Of a stretch of 46,493 bases of DNA, positions 17,144-25,844 are shown in pieces (the first letter of the stretch is position 1; the number at the start of each line of letters is the position of its first letter). A program made the translations under genes and the position numbers. The stretch lies in NCBI GenBank assembly GCA_902762905.1, contig CACWQE010000018.1:1-46493 (forward strand). The letters are read 5' to 3'. The notes under the pieces are model-generated. The model worked only from the letters and a program-made list of their open reading frames with translations. It did no database searches and had not been told where the DNA came from. Source of the stretch: an uncultured Lachnospiraceae bacterium (GTDB taxonomy: Bacteria > Bacillota > Clostridia > Lachnospirales > Lachnospiraceae).

Positions 17144-18061
17144 ATGGATACAAATATTTTATTAGAGAGCGGAACCAATGAATTAGAGGTGTTGGAATTT
17201 ACAATTGCGGGTAATCATTATGGAATTAATGTTGCCAAAGTAAGAGAGATCTTACCAATGACGAAGATTACACCAGTTCCTAATTCTCATCCTTGTATTG
17301 AAGGTATTTTTATGCCAAGAGATACGATTATTACAGCAATTAATCTTGTGAGGGCATTGGGATTCCCAGAAGATGCGAATCGTTCCAATGATATGCTTAT
17401 TATAACGAATTTCAATAATCTGAATATTGCATTTGACGTAGAACAGGTATTGGGAATTCACCGGGTATCATGGAAGGATATTGTGAAACCGGACGCAACG
17501 GTGAATGCACCAGGGGCAGGGATTGCGACTGGTATTATTAAGAAGTTAGAATCTCTGATCATTGTTTTGGATTTTGAGCGTATTGTGGAGGAGATCTGTC
17601 CAGAAACAAGTCTTAGAATGTCTGAGATTGCTGAACTTGGAGAGCGGGAGCGTAATAATATACCGATTACGATTGCGGAAGATTCTCCAATGTTGCAGAA
17701 GTTAGTTACAGATGCTTTGACACAGGCCGGATATACCAATCTTCATGTATATTCGAATGGTCAGGAAGCATGGGACAGCTTGCAGGAGCTAAAGAAGAAT
17801 AATGGTGTGGATTATGGAGTTCGGTGTATTATTACAGATATTGAGATGCCACAGATGGATGGTCACCGGTTGATTCGGTTGGTACGTAATGATGAAGCAC
17901 TGAAACATCTGCCGATTATTGTATTCTCATCTTTGATTAACGAAGATATGAAACGTAAAGGGGAACGATTAGGTGCAGATGCACAGATTTCGAAGCCTGA
18001 GATTGGACAACTTGTTGCGTGCATTGATAATCTGATTGTGAATGGTGCGAATAACGAATAA
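17144..18061 (+). CDS. cheV: CheV-like chemotaxis coupling protein (CheW domain plus receiver)
   Basis: 305 residues. The CheW-like domain covers about 14-155 and includes NHYGINVAKVREIL and the IEGIFMPRD segment. The receiver covers about 175-300 with acidic Glu179/Asp180, phosphoacceptor Asp232 in CIITDIEMPQMDG and Lys284 in ISKPE. CheV couples chemoreceptors to the CheA kinase and adapts by phosphorylation. The TTG at 17135 is too close to the AGGGGG ribosome site at 17129-17134, while ATG 17144 is well placed. No other chemotaxis gene is visible, so its CheA and receptors must lie elsewhere. Confidence 0.9.
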   Translation: MDTNILLESGTNELEVLEFTIAGNHYGINVAKVREILPMTKITPVPNSHPCIEGIFMPRDTIITAINLVRALGFPEDANRSNDMLIITNFNNLNIAFDVEQVLGIHRVSWKDIVKPDATVNAPGAGIATGIIKKLESLIIVLDFERIVEEICPETSLRMSEIAELGERERNNIPITIAEDSPMLQKLVTDALTQAGYTNLHVYSNGQEAWDSLQELKKNNGVDYGVRCIITDIEMPQMDGHRLIRLVRNDEALKHLPIIVFSSLINEDMKRKGERLGADAQISKPEIGQLVACIDNLIVNGANNE

Positions 18062-18084
18062 GGTAATATAACAGATAGGTAATT

Positions 18085-18128
18085 ACAGAAAAAGGGTTGT
18101 AACCATAAGGTTACAACCCTTTTTCTGT
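18085..18128 (+). terminator. Bidirectional terminator between convergent genes
   Basis: A perfect 20-pair stem with loop ATAA (18105-18108). The A5/T5 tracts lie inside the stem so both strands present CCCTTTTTCTGT. It ends cheV on the plus strand and the small gene on the minus strand. Confidence 0.9.
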
Positions 18129-18137
18129 GTAATGAAA

Positions 18138-18338
18138 TCAATCTAAAGAAAATTCTCCTTTGACATCATCATTAAATACACAATAAGCCATATTCTCTTC
18201 TGGCTTAACATATAATTGAAGAGATGTAAGCTCGGAAACTTTCTTGCCTCCGTCTGTCCATATCTTCTTTGCTTTAGCAACTAAATCCTTTTCGTCCATC
18301 TGTTTTTCCTGGTATTCCACATATAAAGTAGATTTCAT
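18138..18338 (-). CDS. Small conserved protein (DUF6465-like), 66 residues
   Basis: The protein starts MKSTLYVEYQEKQ and contains LVAKAKKIWTDGGKKVSELT and SLQLYVKPEENMAYCVFND. It resembles a small Lachnospiraceae family that I recall as DUF6465, but that name is unverified. A longer frame starts at 18425; the AGGAGGG just upstream of the ATG at 18338 sets the start. There is no signal peptide or membrane helix. It is transcribed alone, with its own promoter and a shared bidirectional terminator. Confidence 0.82.
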   Translation of the reverse strand: MKSTLYVEYQEKQMDEKDLVAKAKKIWTDGGKKVSELTSLQLYVKPEENMAYCVFNDDVKGEFSLD

Positions 18339-18375
18339 AATACAATCCCTCCTTCTACTATATCCAGATACCATT

Positions 18376-18404
18376 ACTATATAATAAAAGTATTTAAAAA
18401 GCAA
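18376..18404 (-). promoter_or_regulatory. Promoter of the small minus-strand gene
   Basis: On the minus strand: TTGCTT (18404-18399), 17 bases, TATAGT (18381-18376), about 40 bases before the start codon. Confidence 0.58.
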
Positions 18405-18443
18405 GATGAAATATTTTCGGTGCATTTTGTCGTTGCGTGGATG

Positions 18444-18472
18444 TTGTGAAAATGAAAAAGGTGTGTTACAAT
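18444..18472 (+). promoter_or_regulatory. Promoter of the 18521-21635 operon
   Basis: TTGTGA (18444-18449), 17 bases and TACAAT (18467-18472), about 48 bases before the start codon at 18521. Confidence 0.6.
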
Positions 18473-18520
18473 ATCCATGTTTGTATTTATTTCAGTTTGA
18501 TGATAATAAGAGGTGTCCGT

Positions 18521-20245
18521 ATGGATGAGAATTATCTGGACAATTTATTGAATGAGATTTCATTAGATAAAGAGATCGATCATAATGTCGAAGATGAATT
18601 GGATAATCAACTGCATAGGGAGAAAGTAGAACGCCAGGAGTCAACGAATCCATCTAGGGATGACAAGTTTGATATGGATTTGGAACAGGATGCATTGAGT
18701 AGTAATCTGGATACAGATGTCCACTTTTCAGAGGAGCAGATGAATGAATTGGATAATCTGGATGATCTGGCGGATCTGGATATTGGAGATTTTGATTTTT
18801 CGGATATAGATTTTGATGATGTAGATGTAACGAAATTAGATGAGATACAGGGTGATCAGGATCTGGATGCATTATTAAAGGAATTTGATGGTGATCTCGA
18901 GATCGCAGATTACTTTGATGAAGATAAGAAGGAAGAAAAGCTGGAACAGAAGCCGGAGCAGGAATCAGACGAGAGAACAGAGTCTGAGGAAACAGAACCT
19001 GAGCCGGATGCCGAACAGGTAATGCCGGACAGTGATACATCTTCTAAGGATGATTCGCAACCGGATACAGAAGTGTTTAATGCAGATCAGTTCTTAGATG
19101 GATTATTGAATGAAGAGGAATTAGATCAGAGTCCGATTGTAGATTTGGATGTGAACGGGAAGCAGGAAGAACCGGTAGAAGAAGTCACACCGGAAGTACC
19201 ATTGGATTTCATAGAAGATGAAACAAAGACTTCAGAAATGGTATCGCCGGATTCTGAGAAGGAAACAGCGGATACAGATGATTTGGATGATTTGTTTTCG
19301 CTACTCGACTTGGAAGAGAATGGTACAGAGTCAACATCATCGTTACAGAATGAAGCAGAAGCACCACAGGATTCATCAGTGCAGCCGACAGATTCAGAGG
19401 ATGATATGGCTGCATTGCTGGATGATATAGAAGAGTTGCCAGAGAAGAAAGAAAAAAAGAAGAAGTCATTCATGACAATTCTGTTTGGAGAACCGGATGA
19501 AGATGATGAGTTAAGCCCGGAAGAGTTGGAAGCAATCGAGGTCGCAAAGGCAGAAAAGAAGGCAAAGAAAGCAGCCGCAAAGAAAGAAAAAGAAGAGAAA
19601 AAGGCAGCTGCAAAGGCAGAGAAAGAAGCCAAAGCTGGTGAGAAGAAGAAGTCGCAGGAAGAAAAGAAACGTGTTCGTGCAGTGAAGAAAGCGGAACGCA
19701 AGCAGGAAGAAGCGAAGAATGCAGAGCCGGAGAAACCATTGAACCGGCCGGCTGTTATTTTTATCTTTACTTTGTTCTTAGGTGGAACATTTATGTTCTA
19801 TTTGGCAACCAATAATTTTAACTATACGGCAGCTATCGAGAAAGCAACGAACTACTTTGAGAATCAGAAATACCACAGTGCATATGATGAGATCAAGGGT
19901 GTGGAAGTAAAAGAAAAGGATCAAGAATTAAAGGATCGTATCTATACGGTTATGTATGTGGAACGTTTGTATGAGTCATATCAGAACAACTTAGAACTGG
20001 GTCGTCAGAAGAAAGCTTTGGATTCTTTGCTTCGTGGCGTTGATAAATATTATGAATATTACGATGAAGCGCAACAATTAGGCATTGTGTCAGACTTAGA
20101 CTATTCTTTTGCTCAGATTCAGAATGCATTGCAGGATAATTATGGTATTACCGTGGAGCAGGCAGTTGCGATGAACCAGATGGAAAGCTATGAGTATGTG
20201 CAGGCAATTGACCAATATGTGACAGAACAGGAAGTGGTAAGATGA
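18521..20245 (+). CDS. Large acidic/basic low-complexity membrane protein, 574 residues
   Basis: I do not recognise it. About residues 1-300 are extremely acidic, with Asp/Glu-rich segments such as DIDFDDVDVTKLDE. About 320-400 is a Lys/Ala/Glu helical stretch (KKAKKAAAKKEKEEKKAAAK). One membrane helix lies at about 408-428 (PAVIFIFTLFLGGTFMFYLA). The last ~145 residues are helical with paired repeats (TNYFENQKYHSAYDEIKG), like TPR units, and should lie outside the membrane. The start at 18521 follows AGAGGTG; a longer frame from 18437 lacks such a site. Its stop overlaps the hisH start (ATGA), so the two are translationally coupled. Confidence 0.85.
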   Translation: MDENYLDNLLNEISLDKEIDHNVEDELDNQLHREKVERQESTNPSRDDKFDMDLEQDALSSNLDTDVHFSEEQMNELDNLDDLADLDIGDFDFSDIDFDDVDVTKLDEIQGDQDLDALLKEFDGDLEIADYFDEDKKEEKLEQKPEQESDERTESEETEPEPDAEQVMPDSDTSSKDDSQPDTEVFNADQFLDGLLNEEELDQSPIVDLDVNGKQEEPVEEVTPEVPLDFIEDETKTSEMVSPDSEKETADTDDLDDLFSLLDLEENGTESTSSLQNEAEAPQDSSVQPTDSEDDMAALLDDIEELPEKKEKKKKSFMTILFGEPDEDDELSPEELEAIEVAKAEKKAKKAAAKKEKEEKKAAAKAEKEAKAGEKKKSQEEKKRVRAVKKAERKQEEAKNAEPEKPLNRPAVIFIFTLFLGGTFMFYLATNNFNYTAAIEKATNYFENQKYHSAYDEIKGVEVKEKDQELKDRIYTVMYVERLYESYQNNLELGRQKKALDSLLRGVDKYYEYYDEAQQLGIVSDLDYSFAQIQNALQDNYGITVEQAVAMNQMESYEYVQAIDQYVTEQEVVR

Positions 20246-20871
20246 TAGCAATTATTGATTATGATGCAGGCAACATAAAAAGTGTGGAGAAGGCTTTTGC
20301 ATATTTGGGGCAGGATGCAAGAATAACAAGAGATAAGGATGAGATTCTGGCAAGTGAACGGGTGGTATTACCTGGTGTTGGCAGTTTTGGGGATGCCATG
20401 GGTAAACTGAAAGAATATGGACTGGATCGTGTTATATATGATGTGGTTGATAAGAAGATTCCTTTTTTGGGTATTTGCTTAGGATTGCAGTTGTTATATG
20501 AGAGTAGCGATGAAACGCCGGGAGTCACAGGACTTGGTCTGTTAGAAGGAACCATTAACCGGATTCCAGATCATCCGGGACTAAAGATTCCTCATATGGG
20601 TTGGAATTCTTTGGATATTCGTTCGGGTGCAACGTTATTTCAGGGCTTAGAAGAGAACCCATATGTATATTTTGTACATTCATATTATCTGAAGGCGAAG
20701 CATGAAGAAGAGGTAGCAGCTACTACCTATTATTCTACATTGATTCATGCAAGCGTAGAGAAAGAGAATATATTTGCATGTCAGTTCCATCCGGAGAAAA
20801 GCAGTACGGTTGGATTGTCTATCCTTAAGAACTTTATTCAGGTACCATCACCGGCAAAGGAGGAAGCATAG
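20242..20871 (+). CDS. hisH: Imidazole glycerol phosphate synthase, glutaminase subunit
   Basis: Releases ammonia from glutamine for the HisF subunit in histidine biosynthesis. The 209 residues form a class I glutamine amidotransferase with nucleophile Cys79 in [10 protein letters not shown] and the His183/Glu185 pair in CQFHPEKSS. The oxyanion region [10 protein letters not shown] is intact. It overlaps the upstream membrane protein gene by four bases and is followed two bases later by hisF. The remaining his genes are not in the window. Confidence 0.96.
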   Translation: MIAIIDYDAGNIKSVEKAFAYLGQDARITRDKDEILASERVVLPGVGSFGDAMGKLKEYGLDRVIYDVVDKKIPFLGICLGLQLLYESSDETPGVTGLGLLEGTINRIPDHPGLKIPHMGWNSLDIRSGATLFQGLEENPYVYFVHSYYLKAKHEEEVAATTYYSTLIHASVEKENIFACQFHPEKSSTVGLSILKNFIQVPSPAKEEA

Positions 20872-20873
20872 TT

Positions 20874-21635
20874 ATGCATACAAAGCGAATTATCCCATGC
20901 CTGGATGTTACGGGCGGACGTGTAGTAAAAGGAATTAATTTTGTGAATCTGCGGGATGCAGGAGATCCGGTTGAAGTCGCCAAAGCGTATGATAGAGCCG
21001 GTGCAGACGAATTAGTATTTTTGGATATTACTGCATCATCAGATGCAAGAAATATTGTGATTGATATGGTGCGTCGCGTTGCGGAGACAGTATTTATTCC
21101 GTTTACAGTTGGCGGAGGAATCCGTACGGTAGATGATTTCAAAGCTATTTTGCGCGAGGGAGCGGATAAGATTTCAATTAACTCGTCTGCGATTAATAAT
21201 CCGAATCTGATCAGTGAGGCAGCCGACAAGTTTGGAAGCCAATGTGTGGTTGTGGCTATTGATGCCAAACGCCGGAAAGATAGTGAAGGATGGAATGTAT
21301 ATAAGAATGGCGGAAGAATTGATGTTGGACTTGATGCTGTGGAGTGGGCAATTCAGGCAGAGAAGTTAGGTGCTGGCGAGATATTACTTACCAGTATGGA
21401 TTGTGATGGTACCAAGGCAGGATATGATATTGAGCTTACCAGGACAATAAGTGAAGCAGTGTCTATTCCGGTAATTGCTTCTGGTGGCGCAGGCAATAAG
21501 GAACATTTTTATGACGCATTAACAAAGGGGAAAGCTGATGCAGCTTTGGCAGCATCTTTATTTCATTATAAAGAGTTAGAGATTACAGATCTGAAACAAT
21601 ATTTGCAATCAAAAGATGTACCAGTCAGATTATAA
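20874..21635 (+). CDS. hisF: Imidazole glycerol phosphate synthase, cyclase subunit
   Basis: Uses ammonia from HisH to convert the ribulose phosphate intermediate into imidazole glycerol phosphate and AICAR. The 253 residues form a TIM barrel with catalytic Asp11 in [13 protein letters not shown] and Asp130 in VVVAIDAKR. The phosphate-binding [10 protein letters not shown] and [11 protein letters not shown] loops are present. It is co-transcribed with hisH. An acetyltransferase frame begins at, or just before, its stop codon. Confidence 0.96.
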   Translation: MHTKRIIPCLDVTGGRVVKGINFVNLRDAGDPVEVAKAYDRAGADELVFLDITASSDARNIVIDMVRRVAETVFIPFTVGGGIRTVDDFKAILREGADKISINSSAINNPNLISEAADKFGSQCVVVAIDAKRRKDSEGWNVYKNGGRIDVGLDAVEWAIQAEKLGAGEILLTSMDCDGTKAGYDIELTRTISEAVSIPVIASGGAGNKEHFYDALTKGKADAALAASLFHYKELEITDLKQYLQSKDVPVRL

Positions 21636-21636
21636 G

Positions 21637-22062
21637 ATGATTACAATTAAGACAAATGAGATTACAGTGGAGCAGTATTTGGACATCCGTTCTGCTGTGC
21701 ATTGGAGAGAATTAACAAGAACCCAGGCAGGTCTGGCACTGGAACATAGCCTGATCGTGGTAGGTGCATATGATGAGAATGACCATTTAATTGGAATGGG
21801 TAGGATTGTAGGGGATGGTGCGGTAATCTGCTATGTGCAGGATTTGATCGTGCGTCCAGAGTATCAACGCAAGCAGGTAGGTTCTAAAGTGCTTGGAACG
21901 TTGATTGAATATGTGGAAAGTCTTCGCGAAGAGGGTTCCTGTATGATGCTTTGTCTGATGTGTGCAAAAGGAAGAGAGCCGTTTTATGAAAAACACGGTT
22001 TTATAGCACGTCCGACGAGCGAATTAGGACCTGGAATGATACAGTATTTAAGAGACTGTTAG
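21637..22062 (+). CDS. GNAT-family N-acetyltransferase
   Basis: 141 residues from ATG 21637, one base after the hisF stop; an alternative ATG at 21616 lies inside hisF. Neither has a clear ribosome site, so translation is probably coupled to hisF. The GNAT fold is shown by LIGMGRIVGDGAVICYVQDLIV, the acetyl-CoA loop RPEYQRKQVGSKVL (a variant of Q/RxxGxG/A) and the ending CAKGREPFYEKHGFIARP. This family acetylates small amines or amino groups; the substrate is not predictable. The final base overlaps the next frame region, and a lipoprotein follows. Confidence 0.87.
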   Translation: MITIKTNEITVEQYLDIRSAVHWRELTRTQAGLALEHSLIVVGAYDENDHLIGMGRIVGDGAVICYVQDLIVRPEYQRKQVGSKVLGTLIEYVESLREEGSCMMLCLMCAKGREPFYEKHGFIARPTSELGPGMIQYLRDC

Positions 22063-22082
22063 TGAATGGAGATTATAAGATT

Positions 22083-22661
22083 ATGATACAATTGAAACAT
22101 ATAAAAGCTGCATGCATCTGTCTGGCACTTTGCTGTGTGTGTGGTATGACTACCGGATGTAAGCAAAAACCGGATGAGAACGGTTCGTTGAAGGCAGAGG
22201 ACGGAAGAAGCTATGGAGGAACTATTAAGGGAAATCAGGGGGAAAAGGTACAGACAGCATTTTTTGATATGACGGTAGATCCGGTAACGAAGAATAATAC
22301 ATTCCAATTTGAAGATGGATTATATCAGGCAGATGAGGGAAAGACTTACCTGGTTGTTACACTTACTATCAAAAATACTTACGAAAAAGATATACCAATG
22401 AGTATTACAGATTTTGTGCTAGATTATGATGGAAATAAGAGTGAGGATGCCATTACCGGTTATGGCAAGGCGGATCTCAATCAGGATGATTATATGGAGA
22501 ATGTATTTACCCTGAAGAAAGGGGAAAGTGTAACCAAATCAATTCTGTTTACTGTTGAGGATAAGGATGCGTATATATTGAAGTATTCAGAATATTATGC
22601 AGATCAGTTTAATGGTGACAGCTATGAGATAAAGATCACGCCACAGAGCGCGGCTGAGTAA
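22083..22661 (+). CDS. Secreted lipoprotein with DUF4352-like domain
   Basis: 192 residues. The Cys-rich signal peptide ends at a lipobox-like TTGC with the lipidated Cys at about residue 26. The mature part is an immunoglobulin-like beta domain: KTYLVVTLTIKNTYEKDIPM, then FVLDYDGNKSED and KGESVTKSILFTVEDKD, the pattern of DUF4352 lipoproteins. A GTG-led frame starts at 22062, but GGAGA at 22068-22072 fits the ATG at 22083. It resembles the lipoprotein at 16394-17125 in plan. Function unknown. Confidence 0.82.
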   Translation: MIQLKHIKAACICLALCCVCGMTTGCKQKPDENGSLKAEDGRSYGGTIKGNQGEKVQTAFFDMTVDPVTKNNTFQFEDGLYQADEGKTYLVVTLTIKNTYEKDIPMSITDFVLDYDGNKSEDAITGYGKADLNQDDYMENVFTLKKGESVTKSILFTVEDKDAYILKYSEYYADQFNGDSYEIKITPQSAAE

Positions 22662-22725
22662 TGATGAAACATTTTGAATCTGTCAGAATATAGTATAGAG
22701 AAAGCAAATTTGGATGGAATGCATT

Positions 22726-23118
22726 ATGGATGATTCTATGATGGAGGATGTTCAAAAGAAACGTCCAGTAATTGGCTGTAAGGGATATGTACATGTAATT
22801 AAAGAGGGAGACACGTTATACAAATTAGCCAGACAATATGATGTGAGATTGTTTGATATTATGCGTTTAAATCCTTACGTGAATGTATATAATCTGCAAA
22901 TAGGAGATGAGATCTGTATTCCAACGATGCCGGCACAGCCAGATAAGATCTATGTGGTAAATGAGGGAGATACGATTGGTCAGGTGTTGGAACGGTTAGA
23001 TGTTGGATTTGACGCATTAGCCAGATGGAATCCTACTTTATTAGAGGTGGAATTACCAGAAGGATTGGTGCTCAAACGTCCGGTTATCCAGCCGAGAGAA
23101 CAATCGGAGGAAAGTTAA
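22726..23118 (+). CDS. LysM-domain protein without signal peptide
   Basis: 130 residues. A good LysM motif is at about 22-68 (YVHVIKEGDTLYKLARQYDV ... LQIGDEICIP). A second, degenerate one follows (IYVVNEGDTIGQVLERLDVG). LysM binds peptidoglycan or chitin-like glycans. There is no signal peptide, so the protein may act inside the cell or in the developing spore rather than be secreted; this is inference. ATG 22714 is an alternative start; GGATGGA just before 22726 slightly favours the latter. The next gene follows after a hairpin. Confidence 0.85.
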   Translation: MDDSMMEDVQKKRPVIGCKGYVHVIKEGDTLYKLARQYDVRLFDIMRLNPYVNVYNLQIGDEICIPTMPAQPDKIYVVNEGDTIGQVLERLDVGFDALARWNPTLLEVELPEGLVLKRPVIQPREQSEES

Positions 23119-23132
23119 ACAGCGAAAAGAAT

Positions 23133-23155
23133 CAGGTGCGTATTATACGCACCTG
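23133..23155 (+). other. Ten-pair hairpin between the LysM and rhomboid-like genes
   Basis: CAGGTGCGTA and TACGCACCTG pair exactly around TTA. It is flanked by A-rich sequence on both sides and lacks a T tract on the plus strand, so it is not a standard terminator for the LysM gene. Confidence 0.6.
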
Positions 23156-23182
23156 CAAAATAAAAATAAGGATGATGAAAAT

Positions 23183-24043
23183 ATGGATTTTTTGACAAAG
23201 TTAGAACGTAAATTTGGTAAATTCGCAATTCCTAATCTGACACTGATCTTAATTGGTGGCTTTATTCTTGGATATTTGATTGAGATATTTATGCCGGAAG
23301 GCTTGCAATTGCTTGCTATGAATCCGGACAAGATCCTTCATGGACAGATATATCGCTTAGTTACCTGGGTAGTGATCCCGCCGCAGTCGGCAAGCATTCT
23401 TGTAATTATTATGTTAATGTTCTATTATTCGATTGGCCGGACATTAGAGAATGCATGGGGTGATTTCCGGTATACGTTATATATGGTATCCGGTATTATT
23501 TTTACGGATCTTGGTATGATGGGAACGTATCTTGTCATGAAACTGTTAGGACAAGGTGATCTGTTAAATGCTTATTATCAGGCAGGGTATTATGGTGCAT
23601 CTACTTATTATTTATGTATGAGTATGTTCTTAGCCTATGCATTTATGTTTCCAGACTATCAGGTACTTTTGTACTTTATCATACCAATTAAGGTAAAATG
23701 GTTAGGATATTTAGATATTGCTTATCTGATCGTAGAGGTTCTTCGGTATGGTATGGCACATTATTATACGGGTATGGTAACGGTAATTATGTCTGTGTTT
23801 AACTTTATTGTATTTTATTTCCTAATGAAGGGGAAAACGAAGATGACCAGAACACAGAAGAAACGGAAACGTGCGTACAAGCAACAGGTACGACAGACAC
23901 AGACTTTGACAAGACACAAATGTGCTATCTGTGGACAGACAGAATTGGACAACCCGAATCTGGAGTTTCGGTATTGTTCAAGATGTAAGGGCAATTATGA
24001 GTATTGCCAGAATCATTTGTTCACACATGAACATAAGAAATGA
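23183..24043 (+). CDS. Diverged rhomboid-family membrane protein with C-terminal zinc ribbon
   Basis: 286 residues. Typical rhomboid sequence is seen: HGQIYRLVTWVVIPP, then FYYSIGRTLENAWGDFRYTLY, then five or six membrane helices to about residue 215. The usual GxSG serine motif is GAST (138-141, Ser140), and a possible catalytic His193 lies in MAHYYTG, so a Ser/His dyad might survive in altered context. A basic linker (KKRKRAYKQQ) leads to a zinc-ribbon-like tail with Cys247, Cys250, Cys265, Cys268, Cys275, His278, His282 and His284. Active rhomboids cleave membrane proteins; whether this one does is uncertain. Confidence 0.82.
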   Translation: MDFLTKLERKFGKFAIPNLTLILIGGFILGYLIEIFMPEGLQLLAMNPDKILHGQIYRLVTWVVIPPQSASILVIIMLMFYYSIGRTLENAWGDFRYTLYMVSGIIFTDLGMMGTYLVMKLLGQGDLLNAYYQAGYYGASTYYLCMSMFLAYAFMFPDYQVLLYFIIPIKVKWLGYLDIAYLIVEVLRYGMAHYYTGMVTVIMSVFNFIVFYFLMKGKTKMTRTQKKRKRAYKQQVRQTQTLTRHKCAICGQTELDNPNLEFRYCSRCKGNYEYCQNHLFTHEHKK

Positions 24044-24087
24044 TCAAAAATAGAAACGCAAAAAGAATAGAAGAGGATGTTGAATGA

Positions 24088-25497
24088 ATGAAGAGTGAAG
24101 ATCGCAAAGTAATGAAAGAAATTGCAAAGCACAGAGATTTGGAGATGAATATTCCGGCATACGGGAATGCATATATGAATGCATCGTATGAATATAGTCT
24201 GTTAAGGCTTGTGCTGAATTACTATACCATGAAAGAAGTGGAAGATGAGGGTGGCTGCATTGCAGGGGATGCTTATTTGTTAGAGACGATGGATCAGATC
24301 CATACCCTGTTGTTCCAGACATTATTAGCAAAGGATCTCAAAGAGGACTATGAGGATAGCGTGAAGCAGATTCATGTTATGCGTGAGAATATGACACAGA
24401 AGATGAAAGTGTTGACGGCATATACCGACGCATTGCAGATCTATGAATATATTCTGAACCGGGTTGAATATGGTATTACAGGAGAAGAATATCCGGTAGA
24501 AGAGAGTGAATTAGCAGCGAAAGTTTTCCAGTATCTGTTCCGGGATAATGATAAGATGGTTGTAAATAGTAAGATTCAGTTAGTGACCGGACAGCTCCCA
24601 ATTCGGATGACGAAGAACCGTTTCTTTGAATATCTGACAGAGACGCTTAATATCTATCAGGGATCGGACACCTCGTCGGTGGATGACTTTGTATCAATGT
24701 TGAAATCAACGGCTTTATTAGAAGTTCCGCAGGGATATGGGGAAGATTATCCAGAAATCTATAAAGTGATCGAGTTGTTAGAGCATACCGATCTTAAGAC
24801 GTTAGATTTAGAAAGTTACCGGGCAATTATGGAACAGTTTGCATTTACAACAGATCATTTGACACAGATTGTGAGCAATCATTTGTTGGCAATGGAGATT
24901 ATTAATGCATTTTATGCAGCACTATTGGCAATGCCATATGAGAATAGTAGCGAGAATGGAGTTAAGGTATGCTTGTCGATGTTGTCTGGACTGCATGATG
25001 CGTTTGTTTCTTCTGGAGAAATACCTTCCAGCGTAGATGATGGATTTGCACAAATTGAAGGGTTACAGGAGATGATTGGTGAAGATGTTCTGCAATTTGA
25101 GAGTATTTTGCCGGATGTCATGACAGAACATCAGGATACGATTTCGTGGATCATGGCAGAGAAGATATTCAATCGTCTGGCATTGATCTCCAAATTACAG
25201 TCGAATAGTTTATTTATTGAGTTAGATGAGGAAGAGCAGGAGACAAAACCAGCTGACAATACATATATTACACAGAAACGGGACGAATTGGTAGAACTGC
25301 TTACCACTTATTTCAAGGAGCATACCAAAGAGGTCAATCGTGCGGTTATGGCAGCATTGTTCTCCAATATGCCGGTGCTGTTTAACTCACAGCAGGAGAT
25401 CAAAGAATATATTGAGTATAGTTTGAATCATTGTGGTAACACAAGTGAACTGATGGCAGTTGGAAAGATACTGACAGAGATGATGGAAGAAGAGTAA
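24088..25497 (+). CDS. Hypothetical helical cytosolic protein, 469 residues
   Basis: I do not recognise the family. There is no signal peptide or membrane helix. The protein is almost entirely predicted helix, slightly acidic and Met/Leu/Tyr-rich, e.g. YEYSLLRLVLNYYTMKEVEDEGG near the N-terminus and an acidic end, EMMEEE. No catalytic motif, nucleotide loop or metal cluster is apparent. An AGAGGA site lies about 15 bases upstream. It is the first of four closely spaced genes leading to the sporulation gene gerW, but a sporulation role is only suggested by position. Confidence 0.8.
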   Translation: MKSEDRKVMKEIAKHRDLEMNIPAYGNAYMNASYEYSLLRLVLNYYTMKEVEDEGGCIAGDAYLLETMDQIHTLLFQTLLAKDLKEDYEDSVKQIHVMRENMTQKMKVLTAYTDALQIYEYILNRVEYGITGEEYPVEESELAAKVFQYLFRDNDKMVVNSKIQLVTGQLPIRMTKNRFFEYLTETLNIYQGSDTSSVDDFVSMLKSTALLEVPQGYGEDYPEIYKVIELLEHTDLKTLDLESYRAIMEQFAFTTDHLTQIVSNHLLAMEIINAFYAALLAMPYENSSENGVKVCLSMLSGLHDAFVSSGEIPSSVDDGFAQIEGLQEMIGEDVLQFESILPDVMTEHQDTISWIMAEKIFNRLALISKLQSNSLFIELDEEEQETKPADNTYITQKRDELVELLTTYFKEHTKEVNRAVMAALFSNMPVLFNSQQEIKEYIEYSLNHCGNTSELMAVGKILTEMMEEE

Positions 25498-25517
25498 TGG
25501 TTTAAGGCGGTGGCAAA

Positions 25518-25844
25518 GTGGATATCCTATTTCATGAGAAGATGTATCAGAATGGATACTCTGAGAAGAAAATAGAAAAGATCAGAAAAAAGATTCAGAA
25601 GCTGTCACCGAAACTGAATTTGTTTTTGATTACATTGCCAATTGGTCCGGAAGGAATTCTTGAGATCTATTGGTATCCGGAATTGTTACAGCCCCTATAT
25701 CGTCGCAGTCCGGAGAAAATGATTGTTGTAGGCATTGCTGCAAGCAGAGAAGATGCTTATGAATTGGTAGAACAGATTATTCAGGATATTGGTTGGAATG
25801 AAGGAACTATATCAGTCCGGGATTATTTTGAGGAGAGAGTATGA
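25518..25844 (+). CDS. Hypothetical protein, 108 residues
   Basis: Not recognised. It begins with GTG after AAGGCGG. The N-terminal half is basic and helical (KKIEKIRKKIQKLSPKL); the second half has beta-type sequence (NLFLITLPIGPEGILEIYWY, KMIVVGIAASREDAYELVEQII). There is no signal peptide. Its last four bases overlap the start of the DUF2953 gene (ATGA), so translation is coupled and the two products may act together. Confidence 0.8.
   Translation: MDILFHEKMYQNGYSEKKIEKIRKKIQKLSPKLNLFLITLPIGPEGILEIYWYPELLQPLYRRSPEKMIVVGIAASREDAYELVEQIIQDIGWNEGTISVRDYFEERV

Noticed and set aside
19126..19701. A 191-codon minus-strand open frame rich in Ser and Phe
   Set aside because: It is the mirror of the Glu/Lys-rich low-complexity region of the plus-strand gene at 18521; such codons leave the opposite strand open by chance. 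It has no ribosome site.
20242..21635. hisH-hisF as part of a surface-sugar amidation pathway
   Set aside because: Both proteins carry the normal histidine-pathway residues and no sugar-modifying genes are near.
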